From a virus: 25,656 nt of DNA. The notes beneath the pieces were generated by a model. The model did no database searches. It was given only the letters and a program-made list of their open reading frames with translations, and was not told where the DNA came from. Below, piece after piece: positions 22,970-25,656 of this stretch. Each line of letters begins with the position of its first letter. Position 1 is the stretch's first letter. The position numbers were made by a program, and so were the translations under genes. The stretch is taken from IMG/VR virus record IMGVR_UViG_3300031669_000215, positions 1-25,656 of that record, one strand, 5' to 3'.

Positions 22970-23194
22970 TCATAAATCTCTCGGCACCATCCTCCTCACT
23001 CTCATTGAACCACCCCGTTGGAGCCCATCAATAATATCAACAAGTCTGTTGATCTCCTCCTGAACCGTCCGGAGATTGGCCCGCGTCAACGTCCTGTCCT
23101 TGATGGTATAGGATTGGCCCTTGAGTATGGATGATTCTGCCGCCCTGTATTCTATCAACCTTGCTTGGTACTGCACCAACGTCATCCCCGCCAT
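22970..23194 (-). CDS. DUF6148-like small protein in the gpW (head-tail joining) position
   Basis: This 74-residue protein lies between large terminase and portal genes, where lambda has W. The pattern T-L-x-Q-Y-Q-A-R-L-I-E-Y-R-A-A-E-S-S-I, G-Q-S-Y-T-I-K-D-R-T-L-T-R-A-N-L, then I-N-R-L-V-D-I-I and a basic end R-V-R-R-M-V-P-R-D matches small gpW-position proteins (DUF6148). gpW binds the portal's lower face after packaging to hold the DNA in. The role is inferred from position and pattern. AGGAGG lies 5 bases before the ATG. Confidence 0.85.
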   Translation of the reverse strand: MAGMTLVQYQARLIEYRAAESSILKGQSYTIKDRTLTRANLRTVQEEINRLVDIIDGLQRGGSMRVRRMVPRDL

Positions 23195-23211
23195 AGTGTC
23201 CTCCTCTATTG

Positions 23212-25092
23212 TTAAGATACCCCAGCACTGACCACTCGCCGCCGCCGCACCCGCTTCCGCTCTATCTTCCGCCCGGACAGGATGAGGGGACGGCCGCGCT
23301 CCGCCAGCCGCTCCATATTAGGATTTAAAATACTTAATGCGGCCATAGCATACCCCCTGCAGTCCAACTGCTCATTCCTCCTCCCCTTCGGCAACTCCCA
23401 TCTCAGCACTCTCCTCCCTCCCTTTTTAGCTGTCTTCAATGTCTCCGCTGTCAACCCTCTAAAATACGCTGAATCGTATATTGGCTTTCGGGGAAAATGA
23501 CAGAAACCGGGGCCGCGCTCCGCTATCTGTAGTTGGGAATATACGCGTGATTTGATCTCATCCACATAAGCCAGGAACAGCCACACCCCAAAATCATTCC
23601 GTGCCTTCGGCTTCCGGATATATCCCTTGCCGAAACCGTCCTCACCCTTCACTGGGAACACCCGGAGAAATTCCCGCTTGCGGCAGAAGCGATAGACGGC
23701 CTGAGCCCTGTGGCCGCTGTCCACCGCCACTACGGCCGGAGTTACAAGCGCTCCACTGGTATGCTTCCACATTCTTTGAATATATCCGTCCAACTGTTCC
23801 CATACCGCTTCGTGCTCCGTGTCTCCCATAAATACCGCGTAATCAATAGACCAGCTCTCCATATGTAATCCCCAACCCACCGTCTCCGCTTCAATTCTAT
23901 CTTCCTGAACGTCACACCCGATAGTCACCACCAATACTCCCGACGGCAACTCAGCGGCATAATCTTCCTTGCGCTTCTCCACCCAATGGGCCTCAATTGT
24001 TTTCCCTGTCTCAGTCCACGTCTCCCCCAGAACAGTATTCACGTATACTTTCAATAGATCCTTGTCGAAGGTGCGCGTTGCCTTGATGAACATCGCGGCC
24101 GCGTCTTTCCAGCTGAAGAATCCCAGTGGACTGTATAGCCCGGAGATATGAAATGACTTGTCTTTCGCGTCCGGATTCTCAGCAATCCAGCGGGCTCCCG
24201 GAGCATCCGGGTCATCATAGTTCTCGCACTCCCGGAGCATCTGGGTTTTGAATCGTTCTGAAATTAGTTTCTTACACCTCAAGCACTCCAACTGTATAGT
24301 ATCCGGGTCATCTCCCTCCCACTTCATCTGTGACCAATATATTACTTGCAGCCTTCCGCAATAGGGGCACTGAACGTGATATCGTTCCCGGCTCCCTTCC
24401 TCATAGTTGGGCTCTATCTTTGACGTTTCTCTAATTGCTGGAGTGGATAACCTGAATATTTTTCGCCGGGGAAAATTCCGCGTCCGCGCAATAGCCAGTT
24501 CACTGGGGTCACCCTCCTCCCCCACGTCACTGTCATAGCTGTCCTCCTCATCCAGTATCAATATTTGTATAGGCATGGAGCGGAGGGATGCGGCAGAGTT
24601 GGCTCCGCCCAATATCAATATTCCGCCGGGGAAGGATTTGAGACGGATGGTATTTGAACTGTCACGGCTTTTAGCTATCCCTATTTTTCCGACAAGGGAG
24701 GGGGTGAGCCTGATCGATTTCTCCAACCGTTGTTTTGATAATCGTTCAACATTTTCTACAGTTTTTTGAACAAATAGAATTGGAGCCGGGGCATGATCCA
24801 CTGTATATAAAACAAGGTTCAACCCGGCTTCCGTGAATCCCAACTGCGCCCCCTTCATCACCGTCACCCGTTGTGTGGGGCACTGGGGGGAGAGTAAATC
24901 CATTATCCGCCGGAGGAAGGGAAACCGCGCCGTGCGCCAGCGTCCGGGCTCTGATGAACCTTCGGGGGTCAAATACCTGTTCCCATCAGACCACTCCGAA
25001 ACCGTCAACCGTTTCGGGGGCCGGATCGCAGAAGCAAATACGCTATATAGTGCCGTGACTTTCTGTTCTGCTTGCGTATCGTTCCAACTCAT
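23212..25092 (-). CDS. terL: Terminase large subunit, GpA family
   Basis: This packaging motor ATPase and nuclease has 626 residues (lambda gpA 641). The N-terminus has L-T-V-S-E-W-S-D-G-N-R-Y-L-T near residues 29-42. The Walker A-like loop is K-G-A-Q-L-G-F-T (80-87) and Walker B is I-L-I-L-D-E-E-D (177-184). A CxxC pair at 242-245 and 270-273 suggests a zinc site. The nuclease half has acidic residues at G-C-D-V-Q-E-D (Asp394 region) and A-V-D-S-G-H-R (Asp458). GGAGG lies nine bases before ATG 25092. The gene overlaps the small subunit by 50 bases, implying coupled translation. The C-terminus is very basic (K-R-V-R-R-R-R). Confidence 0.97.
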   Translation of the reverse strand: MSWNDTQAEQKVTALYSVFASAIRPPKRLTVSEWSDGNRYLTPEGSSEPGRWRTARFPFLRRIMDLLSPQCPTQRVTVMKGAQLGFTEAGLNLVLYTVDHAPAPILFVQKTVENVERLSKQRLEKSIRLTPSLVGKIGIAKSRDSSNTIRLKSFPGGILILGGANSAASLRSMPIQILILDEEDSYDSDVGEEGDPSELAIARTRNFPRRKIFRLSTPAIRETSKIEPNYEEGSRERYHVQCPYCGRLQVIYWSQMKWEGDDPDTIQLECLRCKKLISERFKTQMLRECENYDDPDAPGARWIAENPDAKDKSFHISGLYSPLGFFSWKDAAAMFIKATRTFDKDLLKVYVNTVLGETWTETGKTIEAHWVEKRKEDYAAELPSGVLVVTIGCDVQEDRIEAETVGWGLHMESWSIDYAVFMGDTEHEAVWEQLDGYIQRMWKHTSGALVTPAVVAVDSGHRAQAVYRFCRKREFLRVFPVKGEDGFGKGYIRKPKARNDFGVWLFLAYVDEIKSRVYSQLQIAERGPGFCHFPRKPIYDSAYFRGLTAETLKTAKKGGRRVLRWELPKGRRNEQLDCRGYAMAALSILNPNMERLAERGRPLILSGRKIERKRVRRRRVVSAGVS

Positions 25093-25594
25093 CGCTCAAG
25101 TCCTCCAGTATCATTCTTGTTTCTGTATTAATTAATATCCAGCACTCCCGCGCATCATCCTCCGCCGCCACCACGGGGGCAATCCTGTCCGCAATACCCA
25201 AAACAGCTTTTTGAATATTCGCTCCTAAATTCGCCGCCCACCGTTGAACCTCATCCATCCTCATAGCCTGTCCCGATTTCATTGCATAATCTAATTCAGC
25301 TGCTTGGGCTTTCGCTATTTCTGTGCGCTGCTTCGCTTCACTGATCGTCATCTCCATCTCCAACCCCTGTCCCTCCAGCTCTCCGGGATCCGCAATAGTC
25401 GCAGAGCGGCAGTGACGGAGGAAGGGCTCAAGCTCAGTCTTGATATCAATGCGTTCATTTCCGTCCCGTTCACAAGTCTTGATATGTCCCCGACGGACAG
25501 CATTGCCGACGTGGTTCAAAGATACATTTGTGAACTCTGAAAATTCACCGCGCGTGAGATATCGCCGGGGATGCTTTCCGATATTGCGTATCAA
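25043..25594 (-). CDS. terS: Terminase small subunit (Nu1-type)
   Basis: This 183-residue DNA-recognition subunit starts at TTG 25594, with GGAGG five bases upstream. The only nearby in-frame ATG (25606) is followed by a stop after three codons, so the rare start is well supported. Residues about 8-60 resemble a winged helix-turn-helix (Y-L-T-R-G-E-F-S-E-F-T-N-V-S, H-V-G-N-A-V-R-R-G-H-I-K). A helical middle (E-A-K-Q-R-T-E-I-A-K-A-Q-A-A-E-L-D-Y-A-M-K-S-G) matches the Nu1-type oligomerisation region. It would bind a cos or pac site and load the large subunit. Confidence 0.9.
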   Translation of the reverse strand: MIRNIGKHPRRYLTRGEFSEFTNVSLNHVGNAVRRGHIKTCERDGNERIDIKTELEPFLRHCRSATIADPGELEGQGLEMEMTISEAKQRTEIAKAQAAELDYAMKSGQAMRMDEVQRWAANLGANIQKAVLGIADRIAPVVAAEDDARECWILINTETRMILEDLSDELERYASRTESHGTI

Positions 25595-25656
25595 TTATAC
25601 CTCCATCTCTGTTTGAACATCCATGACTAATGAATAGTCGAGCACTTCGCTTTACC
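25595..25656. other. Window edge upstream of terminase genes, no gene identified
   Basis: These 62 bases contain the SD for the small terminase. All short reading frames here either stop within the segment or lack a start, so an upstream gene end cannot be identified. A nine-residue open tail (stop at 25627-25629) could be the end of a gene outside the window. I see no clear promoter or cos site. Confidence 0.4.

Noticed and set aside
1-25656. Diversity-generating retroelement acting on the fibre or propeller
   Set aside because: No reverse transcriptase, template repeat or C-type lectin variable region is visible in the window.
25595-25656. End of an upstream gene or a cos site
   Set aside because: Too short to judge. 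Frames are interrupted by stops, and no diagnostic sequence is visible.

Overview
This window is the late structural module of a contractile-tailed (myovirus-type) bacteriophage or prophage. Every convincing gene lies on the minus strand, so transcription runs from high to low coordinates. Genes are tightly packed, often with TAATG-type stop/start overlaps, most have good Shine-Dalgarno (SD) sequences, and no gene-free stretch exceeds about 80 bases. I see no integrase, lysis cassette, tRNA, CRISPR array or host gene, so the window cannot tell a free phage from a prophage. The Mu-type tail set and lambda-type head set are usual in phages of Gram-negative bacteria. The host cannot be named from the sequence.

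Region 1, head (about 25.6 to 16.4 kb), has the lambda order: small terminase, large terminase (GpA family), gpW-position DUF6148 protein, portal (gpB type), S49 protease with an internal scaffold start (C/Nu3 type), decoration protein (gpD type), major capsid (gpE type), a helix-hairpin-helix protein in the gpFI position, and two small genes. It ends in a strong rho-independent terminator. Region 2, neck (16.4 to 12.5 kb), holds a protein of unknown function, a 910-residue protein whose C-terminus looks like a gpFII head-tail joining protein, and a probable tail terminator.

Region 3, tail and baseplate (12.5 to 0 kb), has the Mu order: DUF2635, sheath, tube, tail assembly chaperone with a -1 frameshift, a short tape measure, gpN-type circularisation/baseplate protein, gpP-type hub, gp45-type spike, a possible separate spike tip, gp46, gp47 and gp48 types, a tail fibre, and the start of one more small gene cut by the window edge. 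The phage is therefore a mosaic of a lambda-style head and a Mu-style contractile tail.

The most striking feature is that three conserved virion proteins carry large extra domains likely to face outward. The decoration protein contains two copies of a roughly 90-residue module. The head-tail joining domain is fused behind a DUF2341/LamG lectin-like region and 20 repeats built around S-A-E-A-F-G-T. The gp48-type baseplate protein is split by a beta-propeller-like domain of about 320 residues. Together with the tail fibre, these would put candidate binding modules on the capsid, neck and baseplate. Other notable signals are a complete frameshift cassette (slippery heptamer, 8-nt spacer, 10-bp hairpin) and two similar intrinsic terminators placed just after the high-copy head and tail-tube genes.
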